In this document: positions 42,411-50,967 of the stretch, one piece after another
Layout: the number at the start of each line of letters is the position of its first letter
How positions within the stretch are numbered: the first letter of the stretch is position 1
Assembly (NCBI RefSeq): GCF_000302595.1
Contig: NZ_JH947125.1
Coordinates: forward strand, 988,775 to 1,052,774
From: Pedobacter arcticus A12
Lineage (GTDB): Bacteria > Bacteroidota > Bacteroidia > Sphingobacteriales > Sphingobacteriaceae
Direction of reading: 5' to 3'
Length of the DNA: 64,000 nt
Position numbers and translations under genes: made by a program
The notes under the pieces: generated by a model
The model's database searches: none
The model's input: only the letters and a program-made list of their open reading frames with translations
Told to the model about the DNA's origin: nothing

Positions 42411-43694
42411 ATGAATTTTGTTGAAGAGTTGCGTTGGAGAGGTTTGATCCAAGATATTACACCCGGCACAGAGGAAGAGCTTTCAAAAGGAATGACTGGT
42501 GGGTATATTGGCTTTGATCCAACTGCAGATTCATTGCATGTGGGTGGTTTGTTGCAGATTTTTACCTTAATGAGATTTCAAAGAGCAGGGCATAAGCCTT
42601 TCGCTTTGGTTGGTGGTGCAACAGGTATGGTTGGTGATCCATCTGGAAAATCTCAAGAGCGAAATTTATTGTACGAGGATACTTTGGCTATCAACGTAAA
42701 GGGAATAAAAGGGCAGTTAGAGCGTTTTTTAGATTTCGATTGCGGTGCAAATAGTGCCGAGATTGTAAACAACTTCGATTGGTTTAAAAACTATAGCTTC
42801 TTAGATTTTATTAGAGATGCCGGTAAGCATATTACGGTAAACTATATGATGTCTAAAGATTCGGTAAAGAAACGTTTAGAAAGTGAAGTTGGGATGTCGT
42901 TCACCGAATTTTCTTACCAACTAATCCAAGGCTATGATTTTTACTATTTGTGGAAACATAAGAACTGTAAGCTACAAATGGGCGGGTCTGACCAGTGGGG
43001 GAATATTGTTACCGGAACAGAGTTTATTAGAAGAAAAGACGGCGGACATGCTTTTGCTTTAACATCTCCGTTAATCAAAAAAGCCGACGGAACTAAATTT
43101 GGTAAAACAGAAGGCGGTAATATCTGGTTAGATGCCAAAAGAACCAGTCCTTACCAGTTCTATCAATTTTGGTTAAATTCAACCGACAGCGATGCTGAAA
43201 ACTACATCAAGATATTTACTTTCTTTAACAAAGAAGAGATTGATGCTTTAATTGAAGAACATACAAAGGCGCCACATTTAAGAACATTGCAAAAAGCCCT
43301 GGCAAAGGATGTTACAGAAAGGGTACATGGTTCAGAAGCTTTACAAACAGCTTTAAGTACCACAGATTTTCTTTTTGGGAATGGCTCTTTGGATTTTTTA
43401 AACGCAATGGACGAGTCGCAGGTTTTGGATGTTTTTGAAGGCATTGCGCAGTTTGAAGTCTTTAAATCCGAGTTTGAGGAAGGGGTAGATATGCCTACTT
43501 TATTAGCTGAAAAAACAAGTATTTTCCCATCAAAAGGAGAGGCTAAGAAAATGATTGCCGGCGGAGGTGTTTCTATTAATAGAGAGAAGCTAAGTGCTGT
43601 AGAATTATCATCAAAAGATTTGCAAGCTATTAATAATCAGTTTTTAGTGGTGCAAAAGGGCAAGAAAAACTATTTTTTAATTAATTTGAAATAA
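42411..43694 (+). CDS. tyrS: tyrosyl-tRNA synthetase
   Basis: Class I synthetase with the HIGH-like motif in PTADSLHVGGLLQI (about residues 38-51), tyrosine-binding QMGGSDQWGNI (about 190), and the KMSKS-like KFGKTEGG (about 226). The C-terminal S4 RNA-binding domain is present (EAKKMIAGGGVSINREK). The 427-residue length is normal for the bacterial TyrRS type. It charges tRNA-Tyr. Confidence 0.97.
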   Translation: MNFVEELRWRGLIQDITPGTEEELSKGMTGGYIGFDPTADSLHVGGLLQIFTLMRFQRAGHKPFALVGGATGMVGDPSGKSQERNLLYEDTLAINVKGIKGQLERFLDFDCGANSAEIVNNFDWFKNYSFLDFIRDAGKHITVNYMMSKDSVKKRLESEVGMSFTEFSYQLIQGYDFYYLWKHKNCKLQMGGSDQWGNIVTGTEFIRRKDGGHAFALTSPLIKKADGTKFGKTEGGNIWLDAKRTSPYQFYQFWLNSTDSDAENYIKIFTFFNKEEIDALIEEHTKAPHLRTLQKALAKDVTERVHGSEALQTALSTTDFLFGNGSLDFLNAMDESQVLDVFEGIAQFEVFKSEFEEGVDMPTLLAEKTSIFPSKGEAKKMIAGGGVSINREKLSAVELSSKDLQAINNQFLVVQKGKKNYFLINLK

Positions 43695-43702
43695 GTTTAA
43701 AT

Positions 43703-43741
43703 ATCAGACATATATGTGATATATTTGTATATATGTCTGAT
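43703..43741 (+). promoter_or_regulatory. operator palindrome over promoter and start codon of the Xre/RES operon
   Basis: ATCAGACATATAT (43703-43715) and its exact complement ATATATGTCTGAT (43729-43741) flank a TATATTTG -7 box at 43720-43727. The right arm contains the antitoxin ATG (43733). The start lies 5 nt after the -7 box, so the mRNA is probably leaderless. Binding of the antitoxin or the complex here would block both RNA polymerase and start-codon access. Autoregulation is the known habit of this type II family. Confidence 0.75.
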
Positions 43742-44233
43742 TATAATAAAAATATTGTTGAAGATCCCTTAGCTGTTTATAGCACCCATTTCTACGATGT
43801 AGGTCAGCAAATGATACTGCTCTTTGGCGGTATTGGCGCTTTAAAGCTACAGTCAAATGTGGTTTCTGATTTTGATTTATTAGAGCTAACCCGTCGGGGC
43901 ATTCCAAAAAAAGCAATTTTAGGTTTAATCAAAAAGATCTCTTTAACTATTCAAGAGTTAGCGGGGGTTATGCATATTAACGAAAGGACTTTTCAACGTT
44001 TTAACGATACAGATTTTGTGAAATCAGAATACTCTGAAAAAGCAATTGAACTGGCCCGCTTATATGCCCGTGGCGAAGAAGTTTTTGGTTCTTTAGATAA
44101 ATTTAAGCTTTGGATGAAAACCCCTTCTATTGTGTTTAAAAATAATACACCTTTTGCTTTATTAGATTCTTCAATTGGTTTTGGTTTGGTTTTTACTGAG
44201 CTTGGCCGTATCGAACACGGTATATTTTCTTAA
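43733..44233 (+). CDS. MbcA/ParS/Xre-family antitoxin
   Basis: 166 residues: an Xre-type helix-turn-helix (about 58-92, RRGIPKKAILGLIKKISLTI shown up to 20, ELAGVMHINERTFQRF) and the C-terminal MbcA/ParS toxin-binding domain (EVFGSLDKFKLWMKTPSIVF, LDSSIGFGLVFTELGRIEHG at the 20-residue limit). The stop TAA is directly followed by the toxin ATG. It should neutralise the RES toxin and repress the operon by binding the palindrome at its own start. Confidence 0.9.
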   Translation: MSDYNKNIVEDPLAVYSTHFYDVGQQMILLFGGIGALKLQSNVVSDFDLLELTRRGIPKKAILGLIKKISLTIQELAGVMHINERTFQRFNDTDFVKSEYSEKAIELARLYARGEEVFGSLDKFKLWMKTPSIVFKNNTPFALLDSSIGFGLVFTELGRIEHGIFS

Positions 44234-44683
44234 ATGCAGCTATACAGGTTAGGTGTTTGCCATTATGCGGATAGCTTAAGTGGAGAAGGTGCTAAAATAT
44301 ATGGCGGTAGGTGGAATTCTGAAGGTGTGCCTGCTGTTTATTTTGCAAGTTCGAGAGCGTTAGCGGTTTTAGAGGTTTTGGTGCACTTGCCAACTGGTTT
44401 ACTTCCCAAAAATTACTGTATGGCAATTTTTGAATTTGATGCTGAGTTTGCGGAATTCAATCCAGAAGATTTACCTGAGAAATGGCAGGTTTATCCTTTT
44501 TTAAAACGGACGCAGACTTTAGGGAATCAATTTTTTAAGCAAAATGAATTTCCAGTTCTAAAAGTTCCTTCGGCAATAGTTAGTGGCGATTTTAATTATG
44601 TTGCCAATCCATTACATCCCTATATCAAGAAAATTAAATTTATAGAAAAAGTGAGTTTCTCTTTTGACGACCGCTTGCTGTAA
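44234..44683 (+). CDS. RES-domain toxin
   Basis: 149 residues forming one RES domain: QLYRLGVCHYAD at the start (conserved Arg), YGGRWNSEGVPAVYFASSRA (Arg/Tyr, at limit), LAVLEVLVHLP (conserved Glu) and VPSAIVSGDFNYVANPLHP near the end. RES toxins of this family (MbcT, ParT, Xre/RES) consume NAD+ or ADP-ribosylate a host enzyme, causing growth arrest or death. All signature residues are present, so it should be active. It starts with no gap after the antitoxin and ends 6 bp from the convergent LuxE-like gene. Confidence 0.92.
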   Translation: MQLYRLGVCHYADSLSGEGAKIYGGRWNSEGVPAVYFASSRALAVLEVLVHLPTGLLPKNYCMAIFEFDAEFAEFNPEDLPEKWQVYPFLKRTQTLGNQFFKQNEFPVLKVPSAIVSGDFNYVANPLHPYIKKIKFIEKVSFSFDDRLL

Positions 44684-44689
44684 CACTTA

Positions 44690-45658
44690 TTAAAGCACCA
44701 TGAGATTACAGCCTCTGATGTCACTATCATCAAATCTTCCTAAAACTTCAAATGTTCCGTTTAGATAGGTTTTGCCTAAATCTTGCGTAGCAATAAACGA
44801 ACAAGAGTGCATATTTGCTAAATCGATCACATTTATTCCTCCAGATTTTTCAACATTCAATAAGCTCAACGGATCGTTTGTATCGCGTATAAGCACTTTC
44901 ATCCAAGGCGGACAATCGAAAACTCCATCTCCTTTAGAGTAAGCTTGAGAAAGCAATTCCGTCATCCCGTACTCGGAGTGTATTTTAGAAATACCAAAGC
45001 CTTTGGTTAAAACGTGGTGCAATTCTTCGCGTACCATTTCTTTGCGTTGTCCTTTCATGCCTCCAGTTTCCATTACTATCAAATTCGGGAAATGGATTTT
45101 AAAAGTTTCTGTAAAATCTAAAAGCGCATAAGTAACACCTATTAAAATGGTTTTTTGACCAGATTCTTTTAGGGTGTTTAAGGTGTCAAACAACTCTGCG
45201 TGGTTGTGCAAGAAAAAGCCACTTTTTTGATGGTTTGATTTTTTAATTAAATCGTTAACCATGTAAATCAACGAAGAGCCTTCGCGTTCTAAGTAATTCG
45301 GTAATAAGGCTAAAATGCAAGTATTCTCAATGTCGCCGTAAAACAATTCAAACGCTTTTAAATAACTCTGTTGGTACAGGTTTACATCTTGTACGTAATG
45401 TTTGCTGGTTAAAATACCTGTTGTGCCCGAGCTAGAGAACACCACATCGGCGAAAGCTTGGTCTTCTATAATTTGGTGGGTTTTAAAAAAAGAAATCGGT
45501 AAAAAAGGGATTTCTTTATAATACCTAAGGCTATCCGGTTTTAGTTTAAGCGCATCAACAAAGTCTTTATAAACCGAAATGGTTTGATATTGCAACTTAA
45601 AAACATCCAAACAGGTGTGGTTAAACTCGGTTTCGTTTTGGATGTTAAAAATATTCAT
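44690..45658 (-). CDS. LuxE-like acyl-protein synthetase / AMP-forming enzyme
   Basis: The protein matches the LuxE/acyl-protein synthetase group: LPISFFKTHQI, the P-loop-like FSSSGTTGILTSKHYV (nucleotide-binding Ser/Thr-Gly motif), KTILIGVTYALLDF, VMETGGMKGQR and IHSEYGMTELLSQAYS, which correspond to the A3-A5 regions of adenylating enzymes. It should activate a carboxylic acid with ATP. The ATG at 45658 is used here, because the TTG at 45664 is part of a TATATTTG promoter-like box (45662-45669). No lux reductase is nearby. Confidence 0.8.
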   Translation of the reverse strand: MNIFNIQNETEFNHTCLDVFKLQYQTISVYKDFVDALKLKPDSLRYYKEIPFLPISFFKTHQIIEDQAFADVVFSSSGTTGILTSKHYVQDVNLYQQSYLKAFELFYGDIENTCILALLPNYLEREGSSLIYMVNDLIKKSNHQKSGFFLHNHAELFDTLNTLKESGQKTILIGVTYALLDFTETFKIHFPNLIVMETGGMKGQRKEMVREELHHVLTKGFGISKIHSEYGMTELLSQAYSKGDGVFDCPPWMKVLIRDTNDPLSLLNVEKSGGINVIDLANMHSCSFIATQDLGKTYLNGTFEVLGRFDDSDIRGCNLMVL

Positions 45659-45731
45659 ATTCAAATATAGTAAAACGCCGTTTCATTAATTTTAAAAATA
45701 TAAATGTGGGCGGTCTTTTAATCAAAATGTA

Positions 45732-45739
45732 TAGCTTTG
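45732..45739 (+). promoter_or_regulatory. -7 box upstream of gldA
   Basis: TAGCTTTG matches TAnnTTTG and sits 23 nt before the TTG start at 45763. There is no good TTG at -33. Confidence 0.4.
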
Positions 45740-45762
45740 GTTTTAAATTTAATAAGCAAGTT

Positions 45763-46479
45763 TTGAGTATCAGTGTTAAGGCATTAAGCAAAAATTACGG
45801 CTCACAAAAAGCAGTTGATGAAATTTCATTTGAAGCCAAGCCTGGAAAAATCTTAGGTTTTTTAGGTCCAAATGGTGCGGGGAAATCTACAACAATGAAA
45901 ATGCTAACTTCCTTTATCCCAAAAACAGCTGGTTCGGCACAAGTTTGTGGTTTTGATATTACAGAAGAATCTCTAGAAGTACGCAGAAACATCGGCTATT
46001 TGCCCGAAAATAATCCGCTTTATACAGACATGTACGTTAAGGAGTTTCTGTATTTTATTGGTGATGTTTACCATCTAAGAAATCTAAAATCTCGTGTTGA
46101 AGAGGTTATTAAGTTAACCGGATTAGAAAAGGAACAACATAAAAAGATTGGAGCGCTATCAAAAGGTTACAAGCAGAGGGTAGGTTTGGCACAAGCCATT
46201 ATCCATGATCCAAAAGTATTGATTTTGGACGAGCCAACATCGGGCTTAGACCCAAATCAACTGATAGAAATTAGGGCATTAATTAAAGAGCTGGGTAAAA
46301 CTAAAACCGTGGTGCTATCAACGCATATTATGCAAGAAGTAGAGGCCATTTGCGATGAAATTGTGATTATTAACAAAGGTAAAATAGTAGCGAGTGACAC
46401 CTTATCCGGACTTTTGGAGAAACATCAAGAAAGTACTTTGGAGCCTATTTTTGTGAAGCTTACGAAGGAACCCAACTAA
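45763..46479 (+). CDS. gldA: gliding motility ABC transporter ATP-binding subunit GldA
   Basis: An ABC ATPase with Walker A GPNGAGKSTT, Q-loop region, signature LSKGYKQRVGLAQAI, Walker B VLILDEPTSGLDPNQ, and H-loop STHIMQEVEA. Together with the next two genes this is the GldA-GldF-GldG set needed for gliding in Flavobacterium. I chose the TTG at 45763, which gives the family-like start SISVKALSKNYG. The frame open from the GTG at 45706 adds a leader that includes a promoter-like box. The C-terminus is short compared with some GldA proteins. Confidence 0.85.
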   Translation: MSISVKALSKNYGSQKAVDEISFEAKPGKILGFLGPNGAGKSTTMKMLTSFIPKTAGSAQVCGFDITEESLEVRRNIGYLPENNPLYTDMYVKEFLYFIGDVYHLRNLKSRVEEVIKLTGLEKEQHKKIGALSKGYKQRVGLAQAIIHDPKVLILDEPTSGLDPNQLIEIRALIKELGKTKTVVLSTHIMQEVEAICDEIVIINKGKIVASDTLSGLLEKHQESTLEPIFVKLTKEPN

Positions 46480-46503
46480 CCAGAAAAAACATATCAACAT
46501 CAA

Positions 46504-47232
46504 ATGTTAACCATTTTTAAAAAAGAACTTTTCGCTTACCTCAATTCTTTGGTGGCTTACATTACCATCGGTGTTTTTCTGTTGGTTTTAAGCTTATTTC
46601 TTTGGGTTTTTCCCGATACCAGTCTGTTAGATTATGGTTACGCAAGTTTAGATAGCTTATTTAGTACGGTTCCGTATTTATTTATGTTCCTAATTCCTGC
46701 AATTACCATGCGAACCTTTGCAGAAGAAAAAAAGGAAGGCACTTTTGAACTGCTAGCCACTCGCCCATTAACCGACTGGCAAATTGTTTTGGGTAAGTAT
46801 TTTGCATCTTTAACGCTGGTTTTATTTGCACTGTTGCCAACCTTGGTTTATTACATTTCAGTATATCAGTTAGGCGCAATAAAAGGGAATATTGATTCTG
46901 GTGCCGTAATAGGATCGTATATCGGTTTGTTTTTATTGGGTGCAACGTTTGTTGCCATTGGTGTTTTTTCATCATCGCTAACTAAAAATCAGATTATCGC
47001 TTTTACGATAGCTGTTTTTTTAAGTTTCTTCGCTTTCAGCGGATTTGATTCCATGAGCCAGATTTTATCACTCCAAAAATTTGATAGCGTATTGATTAAT
47101 CTGGGGATAAACGAACATTACCAATCTATAAGTAGAGGGTTGTTGGATTCCAGAGATCTAATTTATTTTTTGAGTGTGATTGCTTTATTTTTACTGGTTA
47201 CAAAAACAGTTTTGGGAGGTAGAAAATGGTAA
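46504..47232 (+). CDS. gldF: gliding motility ABC transporter permease GldF
   Basis: Six membrane helices in 242 residues. The start (LTIFKKELFAYLNSLVAYIT) and PAITMRTFAEEKKEGTFELL (at limit) with ATRPLTDWQIVLGKY are the ABC2-type permease signature used by GldF. It partners GldA as membrane part. It overlaps gldG by 7 bp, so they are coupled. Confidence 0.9.
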   Translation: MLTIFKKELFAYLNSLVAYITIGVFLLVLSLFLWVFPDTSLLDYGYASLDSLFSTVPYLFMFLIPAITMRTFAEEKKEGTFELLATRPLTDWQIVLGKYFASLTLVLFALLPTLVYYISVYQLGAIKGNIDSGAVIGSYIGLFLLGATFVAIGVFSSSLTKNQIIAFTIAVFLSFFAFSGFDSMSQILSLQKFDSVLINLGINEHYQSISRGLLDSRDLIYFLSVIALFLLVTKTVLGGRKW

Positions 47233-48920
47233 ATCAGCAACGCAAAAAGGATATACTGCAATTGGTGATTGCTTTGGTTGCTATTGTTGTTTTAAATATT
47301 GTTTCTCAATACGCATTTACGCGGATTGATTTTACCAAAGAAAAGCGCTACACCATTTCGCCAATTAGCATCCAAATTTTAGAAAACTTAAAAGCGCCGG
47401 TTAAAATTACTGTCTTTTTAGAAGGTGAGTTTCCATCGGGATTTAAGCGTTTAAGAAGTGCAACCAAAGATTTATTGATTGATTATAAAGCATACGCAGG
47501 AGAAAATATTCAATTTGAGTTTGTAAATCCGTTGGAAGGTAAAAATCAGCAACAGCAAGAAGAAATTTACCAAGAATTAGCACAAAAAGGAATTGAACCC
47601 ACTAACCTAAGCGTTAAAACAGAATCAGGCTTAAGCCAGAAAGTGATTTTTCCCGCTGCAATGGTGAATTCTGGTAGCCAGAGTATACCTGTGAGTTTAT
47701 TGCAGAATAGAATTGGGATAAGTCCAGAAGAGGTGTTGAACAACTCTATTCAGAACCTAGAATATGCTTTTTCATCTGCCATAAAAAAGGCGGTTTCGGG
47801 CGGTAAGCCAAGAGTGGGCTTTACAGAAGGCAACGGAGAGTTGGATGATTTGCAACTGCAGGATGCCATGAAATCACTTGCAGACGGTTATGAAGCTGGA
47901 CGAATTAATTTAACTGATATTACCAATGAAGGTTTAAAGAAGTTAAAGGTAATGGTGATTGCGAAACCTGAAACCGGATTTTCTGAATTGGAGAAATATA
48001 AAATTGATCAGTTTTTGATGCGAGGCGGTAAAATTATCTGGACTATTGACCAAGTAAACGCCGATTTGGACAGCATGCGCAACGGTGCTCGTCAAGAGCA
48101 ACTCGCCTTTCAAAAAAAGCTAAATTTAGACGATCAACTTTTTACCTATGGTATACGCATCAATTATGATTTGGTAGGCGATATGAATTGTGCACAAATC
48201 CCAGTAAATGTGGGTACAGCTGGCGGACAACCTCAGATACAGTTAGTGCCATGGCTTTTTTACCCTATTATTATGCCGGTAAGTACGCATCCGATGGTTA
48301 AAAATTTGGATGGGATTAAAACAGAATTCATCAATACAATTGATACCATTTCGGTGGCAAATATTAGACACACTATATTATTGACCACTTCGCCATTTAA
48401 TAGAGAACTGGAAACGCCTAACATCATTTCATTAAAAATGATAGAAGAAACACCAGATCCTAAGCTGTTTCAAAGTACACCAAAACCTGTTTGTGTGCTT
48501 TTAGAAGGGAAGTTTAAATCTAATTTTGTAACACAAGCAATTCCAGAAGGAGCGGATTTAGGCACTAAAACGATTAATAAAAGTGAGTTTACCAAAATGT
48601 TAGTATTTAGCGATGGTGACGTTTTTAAGAGTCAGGTAAGCGGTAAAGATGGTTCGGTTTTTCCGTTAGGCTACGATAAATACAGCCAGCAAACTTATGG
48701 TAATAAAACCTTTTTATTAAACGCAGTCGACTATCTTACAGATGATTCGGGCTTAATTGCATTACGATCAAAAGAGATTAAGTTAAGGCTGTTAGATAAA
48801 GGTAAATTGGTAGCTGATAAAGTACAGTGGCAACTAATTAATACATTAATTCCGTTATTTATATTGATCTTTTTCGGAATTTTTCAACATCTTTATCGCA
48901 AACGGAAGTATGCAGGTTAA
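47226..48920 (+). CDS. gldG: gliding motility auxiliary protein GldG
   Basis: 564 residues: one N-terminal membrane helix (LQLVIALVAIVVLNIVSQYA), then a long extracytoplasmic domain with KRYTISPISIQILENLKAPV and KISVFLEG-like strand KITVFLEGEFPSGFKR, the ABC-type 'GldG' periplasmic domain, and a final membrane helix (INTLIPLFILIFFGIFQHLY). It completes the GldA-F-G system. Its stop lies 48 bp before dnaN. Confidence 0.92.
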   Translation: MVNQQRKKDILQLVIALVAIVVLNIVSQYAFTRIDFTKEKRYTISPISIQILENLKAPVKITVFLEGEFPSGFKRLRSATKDLLIDYKAYAGENIQFEFVNPLEGKNQQQQEEIYQELAQKGIEPTNLSVKTESGLSQKVIFPAAMVNSGSQSIPVSLLQNRIGISPEEVLNNSIQNLEYAFSSAIKKAVSGGKPRVGFTEGNGELDDLQLQDAMKSLADGYEAGRINLTDITNEGLKKLKVMVIAKPETGFSELEKYKIDQFLMRGGKIIWTIDQVNADLDSMRNGARQEQLAFQKKLNLDDQLFTYGIRINYDLVGDMNCAQIPVNVGTAGGQPQIQLVPWLFYPIIMPVSTHPMVKNLDGIKTEFINTIDTISVANIRHTILLTTSPFNRELETPNIISLKMIEETPDPKLFQSTPKPVCVLLEGKFKSNFVTQAIPEGADLGTKTINKSEFTKMLVFSDGDVFKSQVSGKDGSVFPLGYDKYSQQTYGNKTFLLNAVDYLTDDSGLIALRSKEIKLRLLDKGKLVADKVQWQLINTLIPLFILIFFGIFQHLYRKRKYAG

Positions 48921-48926
48921 AATTCA

Positions 48927-48934
48927 TATTTTTG
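48927..48934 (+). promoter_or_regulatory. -7 box of the dnaN promoter
   Basis: TATTTTTG fits TAnnTTTG and lies 34 nt before the dnaN ATG. It partly overlies the region just after the gldG stop. Confidence 0.5.
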
Positions 48935-48968
48935 TTTTTTAAAAGCCTTAAACAAACAAAACAATAAG

Positions 48969-50093
48969 ATGAGATTCATTGTTTCTACGTCAACATTACT
49001 AAAACATTTACAAGCGGTAAGCGGAGCATTAAGCAATAGCGCAGTTTTGCCTATACTTGAAAATTTTTTATTCGAAATTAAGGATAGCACCTTAGTCATT
49101 TCTGCTACAGATTTGCAAACAAGCATGACCACTTCATTAGCCGTAGAGTCTAAAGAAGGCGGTAAAGTAGCTGTTCCATCAAAAATATTATTAGATACTT
49201 TAAAAACTTTGCCAGAACAGCCCGTTGCTTTTTCTGTAGACGATACAACTTTCGCTATAGAGATTAGTGCTGGCGACGGTAAATATCGTTTAAGCGGCGA
49301 AAACGGAGAAGATTTTCCTAAAATCCCAACCGTAGAAAACGCATCATCAGTTAATTTGCCAGCAGCTGTTTTAGCAGAAGCCATCAGCAAAACTATTTTT
49401 GCGGTAAGTAATGACGAGTTACGTCCAGCAATGACAGGTGTTTTTTGTCAATTGTCTCCGCAAAACGTAACCTTTGTGGCTACTGATGCTCATAAATTGG
49501 TGCGTTATAGAAGAAACGATGCAAAGGCAGAAGAAGCTACATCATTCATTTTGCCTCGTAAAGCTTTAAATCTTTTAAAATCTTCTTTACCATCGGAAGA
49601 AGTGAATGTTTCTATTGAATACAATTCAACGAGCGCTTTCTTTAAATTTGCAAACATCAACTTAATTTGTCGTTTGATTGATGAGCGTTACCCAGATTAC
49701 GAAGCGGTAATTCCTCAAAACAACCCCAACAAATTAACCTTAGAAAGAGCTTTGTTTTTGAATTGCTTGAAAAGGGTAGTTATTTTTGCAAATAAAACTA
49801 CACATCAGGTAAGGTTGAAAATTAGTGGCGCAGAACTGCACATATCTTCAGAAGATATCGATTTTGCAAATGAAGCTCACGAACGTATCAGCTGTCAGTT
49901 TGATGGTGATGATATGGAGATCGGTTTCAATGCCAAATTTTTGATTGAAATGTTGAACAACCTGTCGGGCGAAGAAATTACCATTGAAATGAGTACGCCG
50001 AACAGAGCTGGAATTTTGTTCCCAAGTATTAAAGACGAGAACGAAGACATTTTAATGTTGGTGATGCCAGTAATGTTGAACAATCACGCTTAA
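48969..50093 (+). CDS. dnaN: DNA polymerase III beta subunit (sliding clamp)
   Basis: 374 residues with three clamp domains. Recognised by RFIVSTSTLLKHLQAVSGAL at the start, LRPAMTGVFCQLSPQNVTFV with ATDAHKLVRY in the middle, RYPDYEAVIPQNNPN, and the C-terminal LMLVMPVMLNN that ends in the expected hydrophobic pattern. It forms the ring that tethers polymerase to DNA. It is not beside dnaA here, a frequent arrangement in Bacteroidota. Confidence 0.97.
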   Translation: MRFIVSTSTLLKHLQAVSGALSNSAVLPILENFLFEIKDSTLVISATDLQTSMTTSLAVESKEGGKVAVPSKILLDTLKTLPEQPVAFSVDDTTFAIEISAGDGKYRLSGENGEDFPKIPTVENASSVNLPAAVLAEAISKTIFAVSNDELRPAMTGVFCQLSPQNVTFVATDAHKLVRYRRNDAKAEEATSFILPRKALNLLKSSLPSEEVNVSIEYNSTSAFFKFANINLICRLIDERYPDYEAVIPQNNPNKLTLERALFLNCLKRVVIFANKTTHQVRLKISGAELHISSEDIDFANEAHERISCQFDGDDMEIGFNAKFLIEMLNNLSGEEITIEMSTPNRAGILFPSIKDENEDILMLVMPVMLNNHA

Positions 50094-50114
50094 GCGTAAT
50101 AATATTTTAAAAAT

Positions 50115-50152
50115 AAATGGCTTGGTATAATAAACTGGGCCATTTTCGTTTT
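50115..50152 (+). terminator. terminator of dnaN
   Basis: AATGGC (50116-50121) pairs with GCCATT (50139-50144), followed by a T-rich run. Confidence 0.65.
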
Positions 50153-50174
50153 ATTTGGTGACGATATAAAAATC

Positions 50175-50885
50175 ATGTTTAAATCGATACAAAGTGTCTC
50201 TTTTGTTTTGCTGAGTTTTTTTGCCTTGGCTTTTTTGCTTAATGGCTGCGAGCCAGTAGGCGAAGAACTGCAGGTTGGAGAAGCAAATCTCCGAATTATA
50301 AATGCTGCGCCAGAGGCTAATGAATATAGTTTTTTCATCAACGATTCTTTAAAAACCGGTCAGCCGTTGAAGTTTGGAGAAGGAAGTGCCTATTTAAAAG
50401 TTTCTGCCGGTACAAATGGCGTGTACACTAAGTTGAACGATGCAATAATTCCAAATACTAAAATCAGTCTGTTTTTGCAGCAAGAGACAAATTACACTTT
50501 GTTTTTAGCCGGTTTAGCCTCAAAAGATTCATTAATATACCTTTCCACTTTAGATAACAATAAAATTTTGTCTGATACGATGGCTACAGTAAGGTTTATC
50601 AACGTAGCTCCAGATGCTAAAGCTCTGAATTTGGTGTTTCAGGAAAACTTGGTGGATAGTGTTAACGTAATTAGCGGCGTAAATTACAGGTCATCCTCGG
50701 TGTATATAAAAATCAAACCTTCCAATTATTTTCTACGCATCAAAAAAACAGGAGGAGCGGAGGCTTTAGCAAATTTAGACAACTATAAATTAGAAGCCGG
50801 TAAGATATATACATTTTGGGCAAAAGGCTTAATCAGTGGTAGTGGTGCTTATGCCTTAGCACTAAAAGTTCTGCAAGATAATTAG
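50175..50885 (+). CDS. DUF4397 lipoprotein
   Basis: A lipoprotein signal peptide (LLSFFALAFLLNGCEP, lipobox LNGC) is followed by a DUF4397 domain (about 35-150): ANLRIINAAPEANEYSFFIN, YTLFLAGLAS, and a second related unit ATVRFINVAPDAKALNLVF, GKIYTFWAKGL. Such proteins are anchored at a membrane surface; function is unknown. It lies between dnaN and dedA. Confidence 0.85.
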   Translation: MFKSIQSVSFVLLSFFALAFLLNGCEPVGEELQVGEANLRIINAAPEANEYSFFINDSLKTGQPLKFGEGSAYLKVSAGTNGVYTKLNDAIIPNTKISLFLQQETNYTLFLAGLASKDSLIYLSTLDNNKILSDTMATVRFINVAPDAKALNLVFQENLVDSVNVISGVNYRSSSVYIKIKPSNYFLRIKKTGGAEALANLDNYKLEAGKIYTFWAKGLISGSGAYALALKVLQDN

Positions 50886-50942
50886 CTCAAAAAGAAATCA
50901 TTTAAAGCCATCAAAACCAGTAAAATATCCGAAGCTAATTGT

Positions 50943-50950
50943 TAGCTTTG
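50943..50950 (+). promoter_or_regulatory. -7 box upstream of the DedA gene
   Basis: TAGCTTTG matches TAnnTTTG, 17 nt before the TTG start at 50968. The -33 half is poor. Confidence 0.45.
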
Positions 50951-50967
50951 CGCAAAAAGAAATTCCC

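Noticed and set aside
43703..43741. Reading the palindrome as a terminator of tyrS
   Set aside because: It contains a promoter box and a start codon and has no T-run; an operator explains it better.
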